NCBI RefSeq assembly: GCF_009797935.1
Contig: NZ_VOLC01000003.1
Coordinates: 391,991 to 455,990, forward strand
Length of the DNA stretch: 64,000 bases
DNA from: Lunatibacter salilacus
GTDB taxonomy: Bacteria > Bacteroidota > Bacteroidia > Cytophagales > Cyclobacteriaceae
Direction of reading: 5' to 3'
Positions 17,506-27,585 of this stretch are shown in pieces. Position numbers and translations under genes: made by a program. Position 1 is the stretch's first letter, and each line of letters opens with the position of its first letter. A model generated the notes under the pieces. It ran no database searches. It was not told where the DNA came from and saw only the letters and a program-made list of their open reading frames with translations.

Positions 17506-20500
17506 CTATTTCTTTGGTAACGTGAAATAAAACGTACTTCCAACTCCTGTTTTAGAATTTACCCATATTTGTCCACCAAGATTTTCCAGAATTTTTTTAA
17601 CTATGGCTAATCCCATTCCAGTTCCGCTATATTCATTTTTACTGTGAAGCCGTTGGAAAATGATAAACACACGTTCGAAATATTCTTTTTCAATCCCTAT
17701 ACCATTGTCCTCGACAGAGAAAAGCCATTTGTTTTCCGATTCCACCGCATTGATTCGAATGATAGGAGGGATATCTTTTTTTCTGTATTTCAATGCGTTG
17801 CCGATCAGGTTTTGAAAAATCTGTACTATTGGAGATCTGAAGGAATCTATAGACGGTAAGTATCCAATCTGAAATTGAGCACCTGTTTCTTCTACCAATT
17901 TGCCTTGTAGTTTTAAAACTTCGGATACTATTTTGGTTAAAGATATTTGCTCCAAGGCATCTTCATGTTTTCCGATTCTGGAAAAATCCAAAAGATCTAA
18001 AATAATTTGCCGCATTCTTCTCGCTCCATCCACTGCAAATTCAATATATTGGTGCGCTTTTTCATCCAGTTGATGATTGTATTTGTTGTCCAGCTGTGTC
18101 AAAAAACTCGTAACCATCCGTAATGGCTCCTGTAAATCGTGGGAGGCCACATAGGCAAACTGTTCTAATTCAGCATTGGAAAGTGCCAACTCTTTGGCGT
18201 GTTTCTCGAGTTTCTTGTTCAGTTCCTTAAGGGATTCTTCGTAGTGATTTCTATCAGTGACATCTTGGGTGGCTCCAATCATTCGGGTGACTTTTCCGGA
18301 CTTATCCCTGAGAATGATGCCCCGGTCGATGACGTAGGAATAACTGCCATCTGCACGCTTGTACCTATATTCGCAGTATAGGTCACAGATTTTTTGGTTT
18401 TCAAACAAGTTTTGGAAGTATGCCTTAATTCGTGGCCTGTCATCTGGATGGATCTTTTTTTCCCAAACAGACTGACTCTCATTACTCATGCCAGATTTAT
18501 ATCCAAATAGTGTTCGATAACCTTCACCGTGGTACATTTCACCAGTGATGGCATTATAGTCCCAAATCGCATCGTTAGTGGCTTTGGTTACGATTTCAAA
18601 CCGCTCGTTGGATTCGCGTATCTGCTCAACGTATAATTTTCGCTGGGTAATATCTTTAAAATAAACCGAGATTCCGCTAGTATTGGGGTAGGCACTTATC
18701 GAATACCAGACTTCCAAACTTTCAAAATAGAGCTCATAATTTAAGTTTCCGTTAAAGGTTTTGATTTCTAGAAATTTATCAAAAAGGGTTATTTTGTGAT
18801 TTTCTTTTACTACGTCCCAAAGATTATTATTGAGGATACTTTCTTTTTTGATTCCCAAAAATTCCTCCGCTTTTTTGTTCCAATAGGTTACGGTCCATTC
18901 ATTATCCACACTATAAAATGCGTCTCCTATACTTTCTAGTATTGTGTTTTTTTCTTCGTAAGCAAGTAGGAGTTTATTTTCGGCATGCTTTCGGTCGTGA
19001 ATATCTTGAAAGCTGCCGTAAATCCGGATAGTTTTCCCCTCTCTAATTTCCGCATTTCCTATGGTACGTATCCACTTTTCATTCTTCCTAGACGTGAGGA
19101 TAGGAAATTCAAAGTCAAATGGAATCCCTTGCTCAAGGCAATTAAGTAGGTAAAGATGAACCTGTTCCCTGAAGTCTTCGCGATAAAAGCCCACAAATAT
19201 TTCCAATGTGGGTTGAAATGGCCCGTCTACCTCATGGATTTCCAAACTGATTTTGGACCAGGTCTGGAATTCACTTCCAACTACCATTTCCCATCCTCCA
19301 ATCTTAGCAAGTGAGGTAGCGCTATCCAGTAAATTTTGAAGCGTTTTCTGAATGGTCATGTCCTTAGCTACCGAGAATATAAGCTCCTCCTCCGATGAAG
19401 GCGTGGTAGACCAGGCTAGCCAGATGGTTTTACCTGACTTTGTAAGATACCTGTTCTCAAAATAAGAGGCCTGTTTTAAGGAAGGTAATAGTAAAAAGCG
19501 TTCAGCTGTTTTTTCTCGATCACCCGGATGGATCATCTCCATAAAGGGTATAGAAAGAAGTTCCTCTTCCGAGTATTCCAAAAGTGTACAAGCGGCCGGG
19601 TTGATTTTTTTAAAATATCCATCTAATCCGGATATACAGATTATATCTGGGGCTGTATTAAACAGGTTCTTTAATTCTTCTTCCAATTGCTTTCTCCTGA
19701 TTTCCCCGCCCAGGAATGTTTCTAGGTTCTGAAATAGCGTTTTGTAGGAAAGTAATTCATTCGCATTTCCCCGACTTCCAAAAACCAGAACTCCCAGTAA
19801 GGTATCGTTGTGTACAAGAGGCAATCCGAGGACCGCATTCAAACCGGAACGAAGCGCACCTGCTTTTCTGGCAAATTCAATTTTTGAATCGACTTTGTCC
19901 CATATTTCGATTTTGCGGGTTTGCCAGACATACCCGGGAATTCCTTCATTAAATGAAAAGGAATTTTGGTGTCCACACTCCACATAAAACAATTCGGAAG
20001 TTTCATTTGCAAGTGCCTTTCCTAGGAGGTTGATTTTTTTCCGGTCTGCGCTGACAAGCCAAGCTTCAGCCAAATCAAAGTGTCCAAATTCTATCAAATG
20101 AGAAAGAACCAATTCCAAGGTTGGAATTAACTTGTTTTCTTGCGAAAACATCTCACTTATCCCATCTAAAAGCTGCTTCTGATAGGCTTCATTCTTCTGT
20201 GCTGTGACATCACGCTGAATAGAAATCCAATTAGAAATGGCACCATCGGAATTTGTTACGGGAGCTATGGAGAGGTTATTCCAAAATTCCTGCCCGTCTT
20301 TTTTATAATTAAGAAGTGTAACTTCACAGTGTTCCCGATTTTCGAAGGCTTGATTTAGTTTTTGAATATCTTCTTTATTGGTATTGGGACCTTCGAGAAC
20401 GCTTGGCGATTTGCCAATTATTTCTTCGGGGGTATAGCCAGTAACCCGGCTAAATGCTTCATTGATATATAGAATTTGATGTCCATTTTCTGAATCTGAA

Positions 20501-22980
20501 ACAGCGTTTGTAATTACTATAGAATCGTTAGTGTTTGTGATTACCTTTTCCATAAGCTTTAGGCGCTGCTCTTCCTGCTTCTTTTGGGTAATATCCTGCA
20601 TGGCACCTATCACCCGGGTAGCCTTACCATCTTCACGCCTTATTATCAATGCTTTGTTAGATACATGGGCATAGGATCCGTCGGCTTTGAGATAGCGGTG
20701 TTCAAACCACCAGGTGGTTTCACGACTCTTAATTGTTCTTACAGCATGTGTCAGTAGCTCCTCAATTTCTTCTGGATGAATTCGTGCCATTACATTTTCC
20801 TCATCGCTTATGCTTGCATCGTAAACGAAACCAAAGACTTTTTGGTAATTTTCCCCCCAAATTACTTGGCCTGTATAGACGTTCCAGTCCCATATAACAT
20901 CCGAAGTGGCTTGTGTGGCATAAATGAATCGCTGATGGCTGTCTTTGATTTCCCGTTGTGCCTGTTTTCTCTCCGTAATATCCTGTGCCGTTCCGTAAAG
21001 CCGTACAATCGTACCGACAGCGTCTTTTTCAATGTAACCAAATTCTTCAATGATCCTTTTTTCTCCTATTGGAGTGGTGATTTTATACTCGATGTTGAAT
21101 GGTTTACCCGATTTCTGGGCATATTCGCTTGTTGATCTTACCAATTCTTTATCCTCAGAATCAACCAAATCAAGGAATGAATCAGGCGTTTCTTTAAATG
21201 TCTCTTTATCCGTGCCAAATACCTTGAATAATGAGTCCGTCCAAGTCAGCTTGCTAGAATTAAAATCATAATTCCAGCTACCCATCTTGGCCAAGATCTG
21301 GGCTTCGTTTAGTAGTTTTTCGTTTAGGATACCCTGTTTTTGTGCTTCTTTTAGTTCTGTGGCATCTCTCGCTATACAGAACATCAACTGATCTACTTCA
21401 TCCCATCTTGCGGACCATATGAGGGGAACCCGTGTTCCGTCTTTCCTGTTATACTCGTTTTCAAAATGGGTAACAGATAGACCAGCCATTATTTCAACTG
21501 AAATCTTTTCTGTTTTTTCCTTAGTTTCCGCAGTAACGAACGAGATGAATGGTTTCCCAATCATCTCGTAAGGATCATAGCCAAAGACATTCCTACAAGC
21601 GGCGCTGACGGAGATGAACCTCCCTGATGCGTCTATGGAGCATATTACATCCATGGAGGACTCTAGAATTTTCCTCAGCTCTGAATTGGTTTTTTCAAGC
21701 GATTGTTCCGCTAATTTGAGGTTTGTAATATCTAAGACAATTACATCCCATATTGTGCCGCCATCGATGGTTTTTTTTGGATTTCCCGTGCCCTGATGCC
21801 AATTTATCTCCCCAGTAGGTCGAATTATTCTCCATTCTGACAACCATCTAGTCAGGTTTTCAGATGAATATCGCATACTATTCGCTATCGAGGAAAGGTC
21901 ATCCGGATGTATCATGTCCCAAACCAACTTACTGTCTTCCATAACGGCTTCAGGCTCAAGACCCCATAATGATCTTGATCCATCGTTCAGCAAGAAAATG
22001 GAATCCGAACCATCCTTTTCGAGCTTATATCTAAAAACTGACCCGGGGATATTATTGGAAACGGAGGCCATTTGATGTTCCATCTCCTTAACTGAAGTAA
22101 TGTCCTGCATAGATCCGTAAATCCGTGTTATCTTCTCTTCATATTGATCCAAATTACCAAGTGACCTAACCCACTTTTCCTGACCATCGGCCGACACCAA
22201 TTCCAATTCTAAATCAAAAGAGCTTCCTTCCGAGAGACACTTTTCAATTGATTTTGAAATTTGCTCTCTATTTTTTCCAGCTTTAAAAAATTCCAATCCA
22301 TTGTTTATATCCAATATGACATCATCTCCTATGCCAAATATTTCCCGGATAGTCCGTGTCACGCTAAGGGTTTTGGTGGTCAGATCGTATTCCCACGCAC
22401 CTATCTTGGCTATCTTTTGGGTTTCTTCCAAGAGCTTTTGCATCTTGTTTTGTTCGGTGATATAGGTTTGCAGATCCTCTTTTGTAGATGCCAACTCCTC
22501 TTCCAACTCATGAACTCGGTTAGCTTTGAAACCACCTTCGTTTTTGGCCTGATCGCTTGCGATAAATCCCTCAATTTCCAATTTTTCAAAAATGACTACA
22601 AAGAGCTCTTCGAACGTGGGGGTATAGTTCAGCGGTTTAGCAGTAATCCTCACATAATGCAAGCTCCCAAACAAATCAAACTTTTTTATTTTACTTTTAA
22701 AACTGCTCCGATCTTTAATTGCGTTGGCAAGTACAGTGCGTACTTCCAGTTGTACCTCCGGGTTGACCTTCTTAATAAGGTTGTCTTGGATAGTGCCACT
22801 GCTGAGACTTAAAAATAGCCGCACATCACCACTTACCTCCAAAATATCATGATCCTTATTTACCACCACATAGGGATGTTCGAAGGTGTTAAAAAGTGTT
22901 TCCTTGACCAATTCGGCGATTTTCAATTCTTTTGCATCTTCATTTTTGGACTTAGTGGTGTCTGATTCAAATCTATCCAT
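17506..22980 (-). CDS. Giant cytoplasmic multi-PAS/GAF histidine kinase
   Basis: 1824 residues, no membrane helix. Reading along: an atypical PAS (about 30-150), a coiled coil (VHELEEELASTKEDLQTYIT), PAS repeats at roughly 185-300, 305-425, 440-550, 560-680, 685-805 and 815-930, a GAF domain (about 945-1090), PAS repeats at 1100-1210, 1220-1330, 1340-1440 and 1450-1570, then DHp (ASHDLQEPLRMVTSFLTQLD) and HATPase_c (QNLIGNALKYRK, DNGIGIEKEY, GTGMGLAIVKK). Several PAS units end in the PAC-type GxxQDITxxK motif. No LOV cysteine or haem-binding histidine pattern is evident, so ligands are open. It starts 4 bases after the stop of the preceding kinase. Confidence 0.92.
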   Translation of the reverse strand: MDRFESDTTKSKNEDAKELKIAELVKETLFNTFEHPYVVVNKDHDILEVSGDVRLFLSLSSGTIQDNLIKKVNPEVQLEVRTVLANAIKDRSSFKSKIKKFDLFGSLHYVRITAKPLNYTPTFEELFVVIFEKLEIEGFIASDQAKNEGGFKANRVHELEEELASTKEDLQTYITEQNKMQKLLEETQKIAKIGAWEYDLTTKTLSVTRTIREIFGIGDDVILDINNGLEFFKAGKNREQISKSIEKCLSEGSSFDLELELVSADGQEKWVRSLGNLDQYEEKITRIYGSMQDITSVKEMEHQMASVSNNIPGSVFRYKLEKDGSDSIFLLNDGSRSLWGLEPEAVMEDSKLVWDMIHPDDLSSIANSMRYSSENLTRWLSEWRIIRPTGEINWHQGTGNPKKTIDGGTIWDVIVLDITNLKLAEQSLEKTNSELRKILESSMDVICSIDASGRFISVSAACRNVFGYDPYEMIGKPFISFVTAETKEKTEKISVEIMAGLSVTHFENEYNRKDGTRVPLIWSARWDEVDQLMFCIARDATELKEAQKQGILNEKLLNEAQILAKMGSWNYDFNSSKLTWTDSLFKVFGTDKETFKETPDSFLDLVDSEDKELVRSTSEYAQKSGKPFNIEYKITTPIGEKRIIEEFGYIEKDAVGTIVRLYGTAQDITERKQAQREIKDSHQRFIYATQATSDVIWDWNVYTGQVIWGENYQKVFGFVYDASISDEENVMARIHPEEIEELLTHAVRTIKSRETTWWFEHRYLKADGSYAHVSNKALIIRREDGKATRVIGAMQDITQKKQEEQRLKLMEKVITNTNDSIVITNAVSDSENGHQILYINEAFSRVTGYTPEEIIGKSPSVLEGPNTNKEDIQKLNQAFENREHCEVTLLNYKKDGQEFWNNLSIAPVTNSDGAISNWISIQRDVTAQKNEAYQKQLLDGISEMFSQENKLIPTLELVLSHLIEFGHFDLAEAWLVSADRKKINLLGKALANETSELFYVECGHQNSFSFNEGIPGYVWQTRKIEIWDKVDSKIEFARKAGALRSGLNAVLGLPLVHNDTLLGVLVFGSRGNANELLSYKTLFQNLETFLGGEIRRKQLEEELKNLFNTAPDIICISGLDGYFKKINPAACTLLEYSEEELLSIPFMEMIHPGDREKTAERFLLLPSLKQASYFENRYLTKSGKTIWLAWSTTPSSEEELIFSVAKDMTIQKTLQNLLDSATSLAKIGGWEMVVGSEFQTWSKISLEIHEVDGPFQPTLEIFVGFYREDFREQVHLYLLNCLEQGIPFDFEFPILTSRKNEKWIRTIGNAEIREGKTIRIYGSFQDIHDRKHAENKLLLAYEEKNTILESIGDAFYSVDNEWTVTYWNKKAEEFLGIKKESILNNNLWDVVKENHKITLFDKFLEIKTFNGNLNYELYFESLEVWYSISAYPNTSGISVYFKDITQRKLYVEQIRESNERFEIVTKATNDAIWDYNAITGEMYHGEGYRTLFGYKSGMSNESQSVWEKKIHPDDRPRIKAYFQNLFENQKICDLYCEYRYKRADGSYSYVIDRGIILRDKSGKVTRMIGATQDVTDRNHYEESLKELNKKLEKHAKELALSNAELEQFAYVASHDLQEPLRMVTSFLTQLDNKYNHQLDEKAHQYIEFAVDGARRMRQIILDLLDFSRIGKHEDALEQISLTKIVSEVLKLQGKLVEETGAQFQIGYLPSIDSFRSPIVQIFQNLIGNALKYRKKDIPPIIRINAVESENKWLFSVEDNGIGIEKEYFERVFIIFQRLHSKNEYSGTGMGLAIVKKILENLGGQIWVNSKTGVGSTFYFTLPKK

Positions 22981-22984
22981 AGTA

Positions 22985-25900
22985 TTAAGCTGGATTATGG
23001 TAATTAATGGGGATTGTAAAATAAAAAGTGCTGCCTACATGCAATGTTGAATCCACCCAAATTTGCCCGCCCCAATTCTCTACAATTTTTTTAACCAGCG
23101 CCAAACCCATGCCGGTGCCTTCATAGGCATCTTTTGGATGAAGCTTTTTAAAAATGACGAAAATATTATCAAAATATTCCTCCTCAATTCCGATTCCGTT
23201 GTCTGCAACGGCAACTATCCAATGGCCTTTTTCTTGCTGTACGGTGATAGTCATTGTCAAAGGGATTTGTATTTTTCTGTACTTTAGCGCGTTGTCTATT
23301 AAGGCGATCATTACCTGAATAAGCTGGTTTTTGTACCCCCAGATGACAGGAAGCCGATTAATTTTAAAAAACGTTTCTGACGACTTAAATTTTTCCCGAA
23401 GCAGATATTGAACTTCCTGCATGATTTCACTGAGATTTACTTCTTCAAGAGTTTCCTCCTGTTTTCCCACTGTTGAAAACTCCAGTAGATCCAAAATTAT
23501 TTCTCTCATCCGTTTGGCTCCGTCTACTGCAAAATGAATGTAGGTTTGGGCTTTGTCATCCAGTTCATTCCCATATTTTCTATTAAGTTGGGTAAGAAAA
23601 CTGGTGACCATTCGTAAGGGTTCCTGCAGGTCATGTGAGACCACAAAAGCAAATTGTTCTAATTCGGTGTTGGAAATGGACAATTGTTTTGCCCTGTCCT
23701 GAAGCGAAAGGTTTAACATTTTAAGTGATTCCTCATACGTTTTACGATATGAGATGTCTTGGGTGGCTCCTATTAACCTAATTGGGGTGCCATTTTCATT
23801 TCGAATGATCATTCCCCGATCTGCCACATAGGCATATTCCCCGTTTTTCATCCGGTACCGGTATTCGGTCTGGAATGATCCACTTCCCGAACTATCGGTT
23901 ATGGCCCGTTCCATTAAATTATTGATTTTCAACTGGTCGTCAGGATGAATTCGGTCTTGCCAAATATCAAAGCTATACGGTTCGTGAAGGTAATCATATC
24001 CGAAAAGAGTCTTAAACCCCTTACCCATAAAAACGGAATTCGTTGTCATATCCCAATCATAAATGGCATCGTTGGTTGCCTCGGTCAATTTTTCATACCT
24101 TTCGTTGGACTGATTTATTAATTCTTCGGATTTCTTTTTTTCAGATATGTCTTTTAGGTAGGCGGTAACTCCATTATTGGAGGGGTACAGGTTCACTTCA
24201 AACCAGGCTCCTGCTTTGGCGTAATGGGTTTCAAATGACGTGGCGTCTTTTGTTCGGTTTGTTTGGTAAAATTTGGCAAGGAATCCGGGATCAGTTATTA
24301 CGTCAAAGAAATACCAGTTATTTTCCAATTTTTCGCCTTCTCTTTTAAGTTGTAGCAATTCATTGGCCTTTTTGTTCCAATAGGTGACTTTCCCTTCATA
24401 ATTAATAGTGAAGAATGCATCGCCTATACTTTCTAGAATATCGATTTTTTCCTTGTTTGACTTGTGAATTAGTGAAACATGGTCCTTTCTTTCCATCGCA
24501 ATCCCTAGATTTGACGTGATGGATTTAAGAAATGAGATCTCATCAACTGACCAAACTCTCTCCGCAAAGCAATCGTCAAAACCTATATAACCGGAAAACT
24601 CTCCAAAATTAAAAAGAGGTATTTGTAGGATTGATTTAATTTGGGATTGCTCTAAAATAGCTCTCGTTGGACCATCCAAATCTTTGGCTAAATAGGCAAA
24701 AGGCTCTCGGGTTTTTACCTTCTCCAGAAACTCCGGGTGATCTGCAAGACGGAGATGTTGGTAGTCAGGATTGGTAATGTCGGCACTAACAATCCCATTT
24801 GTCCATTCATAAAGGAGCTTAGCGTACAGTTCGTTTGTTTCGGGATTGGTATGGCATTGGAAATAGTATACTCTGTCAGCTTTTACTGTTTCTCCCATCA
24901 GCCTCAATACCGCATCCACTACGTGTTCCCAGTTTTCATATTGGAACAGAAGTTCTACAGCTCTTGAATTGGACTGAATAAGGGTTGATTTGTAAGCGAT
25001 TTTTTGACTAGATTCGTAATTTTCTATTCCCGCAGAGATTCTTGCTACGCTTCTTTCTAAAAAAGTATATTCTTCTTGGGACCATTTTCGAATTTCAGAG
25101 CATTGGTCACATCCAATAAATCCGAAAAATCCCTGGTTGATAACAATAGGTGCTAAGATGGCTTGTTTAATATTTTGGTCATTAAATACATCCAATAAAT
25201 ACGAATTGGTTATCGAACTGACTTCCAGGAGCTGAGTTTTCCTATTTTTTAATAGAGGAATCAAGTTACCCAAAAGGGAAACCGGCACATTCGTCATGTC
25301 AGGATCGTCAATGTGGGGGGGAGTTCCATCGGCCGCCCATTCTATCCGCTGACTTATTACTTCTTCGCTATTGATGGGGTTTGTTCCATATTCAAAATAA
25401 TAAACCCGGTCCACAGATAACAACTCCCCGATTTTCTGGAAACACCTTTCCATCGCAGCCCAAATAGAATCTGCCTCCAAAAGAATCCCCTCTATCTCTG
25501 TGAGGGCTTCCATCAATAACGTTTTTTTCGCAAGTTTTACTTGGACACGTTTTAACCTGTCAATATCCTGAATACTACCAAATAATCTTGTATAAGTAGT
25601 TCCGTCTCCCTCTGTATCGCCTATAATTCTGACCCATTTGTCTTTTCCTTTATATGTTTGGATGCGGAGTTCTGCATCAAAAGATTTCCCCGATTTTATT
25701 GCTTTTTCAGCCGCCTCTCTAATGATTTGTCTATCCACGCCAGGTTTGAAAAACTTAACAACCTGGGGAATTCCGATTGAAACCTGTTCTTTTTTTTCTA
25801 GGATTTCAAAGCCGACTGCCGATAAATAAGTTGTGTTTTTCTCAAAATCGATTTCCCAACTACCGATTTTTGCAAGTCGGGTTGCATAACCAAGTAGATT

Positions 25901-26548
25901 TTCAAGTTTTTTTCGTTGATCACCTATATGAAGCCCCTGTCCAATACCAATAATTTCTTCCAAACTAAACGTTTGTCTTTTAGAGTCCTTTGAATTAACA
26001 GAAAATAGGGTGGATTGAATAAATGCTGAGTCACTTTCTAGGACATCTTCAATATATTTAGTCTTCTTCGGTTTTTCCGCACCAGAAATAGGAGCGGAGG
26101 ATACTTTGTTTGAGCTTTTTCTCTTTATAGTTAAACGTCTGTCTTTTTCGGGAAAATATATCCTCTTAGGCAGTAACGATTCCTCACCGACGACCTGTCG
26201 GAAGGTGATTTCGCCAGATAGCGATTTTTTTAACGTTTGGATTTCTGCTTCTGAAAGCGGATAATTAGTGATGTAGGAAAGGTATCCAATGTATGGAAGT
26301 TGGGATAATATATCAGTTAAGCTTTCTAAATTGAGTACATGGGAATTTATTGTAATTGCAGTCACAGATAAATCTCCTGGTGTAAAAGCTGATAATGAGG
26401 TATCATTAAGTCCTGAAGCTTTGATTAAAGAGTTTAATTGTTTTTTTTCTTCCATGATGTTAAAAATCCAATAGCCCCGATCACTTCCTTTTATGGATAC
26501 TAACTCCTTAGCGGCAATTCGCAATTTTGAGGCATCTTTTAAACTCAA
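22985..26548 (-). CDS. Cytoplasmic PAS/GAF histidine kinase with unassigned N-terminal domain
   Basis: 1187 residues, first gene of the kinase unit. Residues 1-200 match no domain I recognise (a possible alpha/beta fold, then a basic, Ser/Lys-rich linker). Next come a PAS (about 215-330, ending in GSIQDIDRLK), two GAF domains (about 345-505 and 515-670, each with RVYYF and an IGFDDC/IGCDQC segment), two PAS domains (685-790, 800-925), DHp with VSHDLQEPLRMVTSFLTQLN and HATPase_c (ALIDNALKYRK, DNGIGIEEEY, GTGMGLALVKK). The two GAF domains share the same spacing and look like an internal duplication. All catalytic boxes are intact. Its promoter must lie in the gap before 27043. Confidence 0.92.
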   Translation of the reverse strand: MSLKDASKLRIAAKELVSIKGSDRGYWIFNIMEEKKQLNSLIKASGLNDTSLSAFTPGDLSVTAITINSHVLNLESLTDILSQLPYIGYLSYITNYPLSEAEIQTLKKSLSGEITFRQVVGEESLLPKRIYFPEKDRRLTIKRKSSNKVSSAPISGAEKPKKTKYIEDVLESDSAFIQSTLFSVNSKDSKRQTFSLEEIIGIGQGLHIGDQRKKLENLLGYATRLAKIGSWEIDFEKNTTYLSAVGFEILEKKEQVSIGIPQVVKFFKPGVDRQIIREAAEKAIKSGKSFDAELRIQTYKGKDKWVRIIGDTEGDGTTYTRLFGSIQDIDRLKRVQVKLAKKTLLMEALTEIEGILLEADSIWAAMERCFQKIGELLSVDRVYYFEYGTNPINSEEVISQRIEWAADGTPPHIDDPDMTNVPVSLLGNLIPLLKNRKTQLLEVSSITNSYLLDVFNDQNIKQAILAPIVINQGFFGFIGCDQCSEIRKWSQEEYTFLERSVARISAGIENYESSQKIAYKSTLIQSNSRAVELLFQYENWEHVVDAVLRLMGETVKADRVYYFQCHTNPETNELYAKLLYEWTNGIVSADITNPDYQHLRLADHPEFLEKVKTREPFAYLAKDLDGPTRAILEQSQIKSILQIPLFNFGEFSGYIGFDDCFAERVWSVDEISFLKSITSNLGIAMERKDHVSLIHKSNKEKIDILESIGDAFFTINYEGKVTYWNKKANELLQLKREGEKLENNWYFFDVITDPGFLAKFYQTNRTKDATSFETHYAKAGAWFEVNLYPSNNGVTAYLKDISEKKKSEELINQSNERYEKLTEATNDAIYDWDMTTNSVFMGKGFKTLFGYDYLHEPYSFDIWQDRIHPDDQLKINNLMERAITDSSGSGSFQTEYRYRMKNGEYAYVADRGMIIRNENGTPIRLIGATQDISYRKTYEESLKMLNLSLQDRAKQLSISNTELEQFAFVVSHDLQEPLRMVTSFLTQLNRKYGNELDDKAQTYIHFAVDGAKRMREIILDLLEFSTVGKQEETLEEVNLSEIMQEVQYLLREKFKSSETFFKINRLPVIWGYKNQLIQVMIALIDNALKYRKIQIPLTMTITVQQEKGHWIVAVADNGIGIEEEYFDNIFVIFKKLHPKDAYEGTGMGLALVKKIVENWGGQIWVDSTLHVGSTFYFTIPINYHNPA

Positions 26549-27042
26549 ATTTCCAAAGAAATTTCATTTTCATTCGAACGCACCTTTCAGGAAAAGTATC
26601 CTCTGAAATAATCAAAAATCATTTCGCATACCCTAATTATGTTAGATGTTATACTTTTTAGCACTTTGAAAAAGTACTTAAAAATCGGTGATTTGCCAAC
26701 AAAAGTACCTTTTAATTTGACATTAGCTCCATTTTAGTTTTTTTTTTGCTTGCAATGGAATGGGAGTTTATTTTTTGATGCCTTTTCAAAATTTCAAAGG
26801 GAACACTTGCAGCGGAAGTGTAAATAGCAAAAAACTATATTTTAGTGACCATTCCCGGATTTGTGTATGTAAACTTTTATTAGGTGCAATTAAAGGGAAA
26901 AGGAGAATCATAGAAGTGGAAACCTCTTCTATTATGACGATACATTTTCAGATTCTTTTCGGATTTAGGATTCCTTTTAATATTTTCAGTATTTTAGCAA
27001 TCTCGTAGAAAAATTCTACGAATTTGATTTACTAAGTAATTC
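26549..27042. other. Divergent promoter region, AT-rich
   Basis: 494 bases between the kinase operon (minus) and the Dabb gene (plus). It contains a minus-strand TACTTTTG (26700-26707) fitting the -7 box but no clear -33, and a palindrome at 27003-27021. A plus-strand 82-codon ORF here has no coding character and was not called. Confidence 0.45.
27003..27021. promoter_or_regulatory. Perfect inverted repeat before the Dabb gene
   Basis: TCGTAGAA and TTCTACGA (8 bp, no mismatch) flank AAA and end 21 bases before the start codon. Its position and size suit an operator or a short hairpin near the translation start. Confidence 0.4.
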
Positions 27043-27435
27043 ATGAACAAAAGAAGAAAGATTCTTGCAGCATTGTCAGGATTATCAGTTGCTGCAATTT
27101 TTTATAACCCACTACAAGCTAAAAAAAAGAAAAACACCATGATTGTACACCAAGTATTTTTCTGGCTGCATAAGCCGGAAACCGATCTCAAGGATGTAAT
27201 GGAAGGATGCCGTATTATTGGAGGTCTAGCCAGTGCCAAAGATTATTTAGTAGGTGTTCCTGCTAAAACCCCGAAAAGGGATGTCGTTGAGGACAGCTAC
27301 CACATTGCTTTGACGGTTTATTTTGATTCTATGGAAGCCCATGATATCTATCAGGAAGACGCCGACCATTTGAAATTCATAGATGACCATAAACACAAAT
27401 GGGCCAAAGTGCAAGTGTATGATTTTGAGGTATAA
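27043..27435 (+). CDS. Exported Dabb-family (stress-responsive alpha/beta-barrel) protein
   Basis: 130 residues. The first 26 form a signal-like segment (basic KRRK, hydrophobic LAALSGLSVAAIFY, then LQA), followed by KKKK. From about residue 34 the ferredoxin-like Dabb domain is visible: IVHQVFFWLHKPETD, then SYHIALTVYFDSMEAHDIYQ and HLKFIDDHKHKW near the end, the usual His-containing core. Dabb proteins are small dimers; some are enzymes in secondary metabolism, most are unassigned. Divergent from the kinase operon and followed by a repeat cluster; probably monocistronic. Confidence 0.88.
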   Translation: MNKRRKILAALSGLSVAAIFYNPLQAKKKKNTMIVHQVFFWLHKPETDLKDVMEGCRIIGGLASAKDYLVGVPAKTPKRDVVEDSYHIALTVYFDSMEAHDIYQEDADHLKFIDDHKHKWAKVQVYDFEV

Positions 27436-27585
27436 TTGTAGATACCGGAGTTGAGATAAGGATTACTGGAGTAGGCTTTTGTTTACTACCACGTTCCACC
27501 AAATGATCCCAACAAAAACTCAACGATTAATCCATTTCACTTAAATTAACTTCCAAATAATGTTTCCTCCAAAGTCAATTTTTGA

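Noticed and set aside
20390..20540. LOV-like photosensor in the PAS at about 815-930 of the giant kinase
   Set aside because: The IGKSPSVLEGPNT segment resembles LOV domains, but the cysteine of the GRNCRFLQ motif is replaced, so no flavin adduct is expected.
26760..27008. 82-codon plus-strand ORF before the Dabb gene
   Set aside because: AT-rich promoter region, no domain-like pattern, no neighbours in phase and a random-looking composition.
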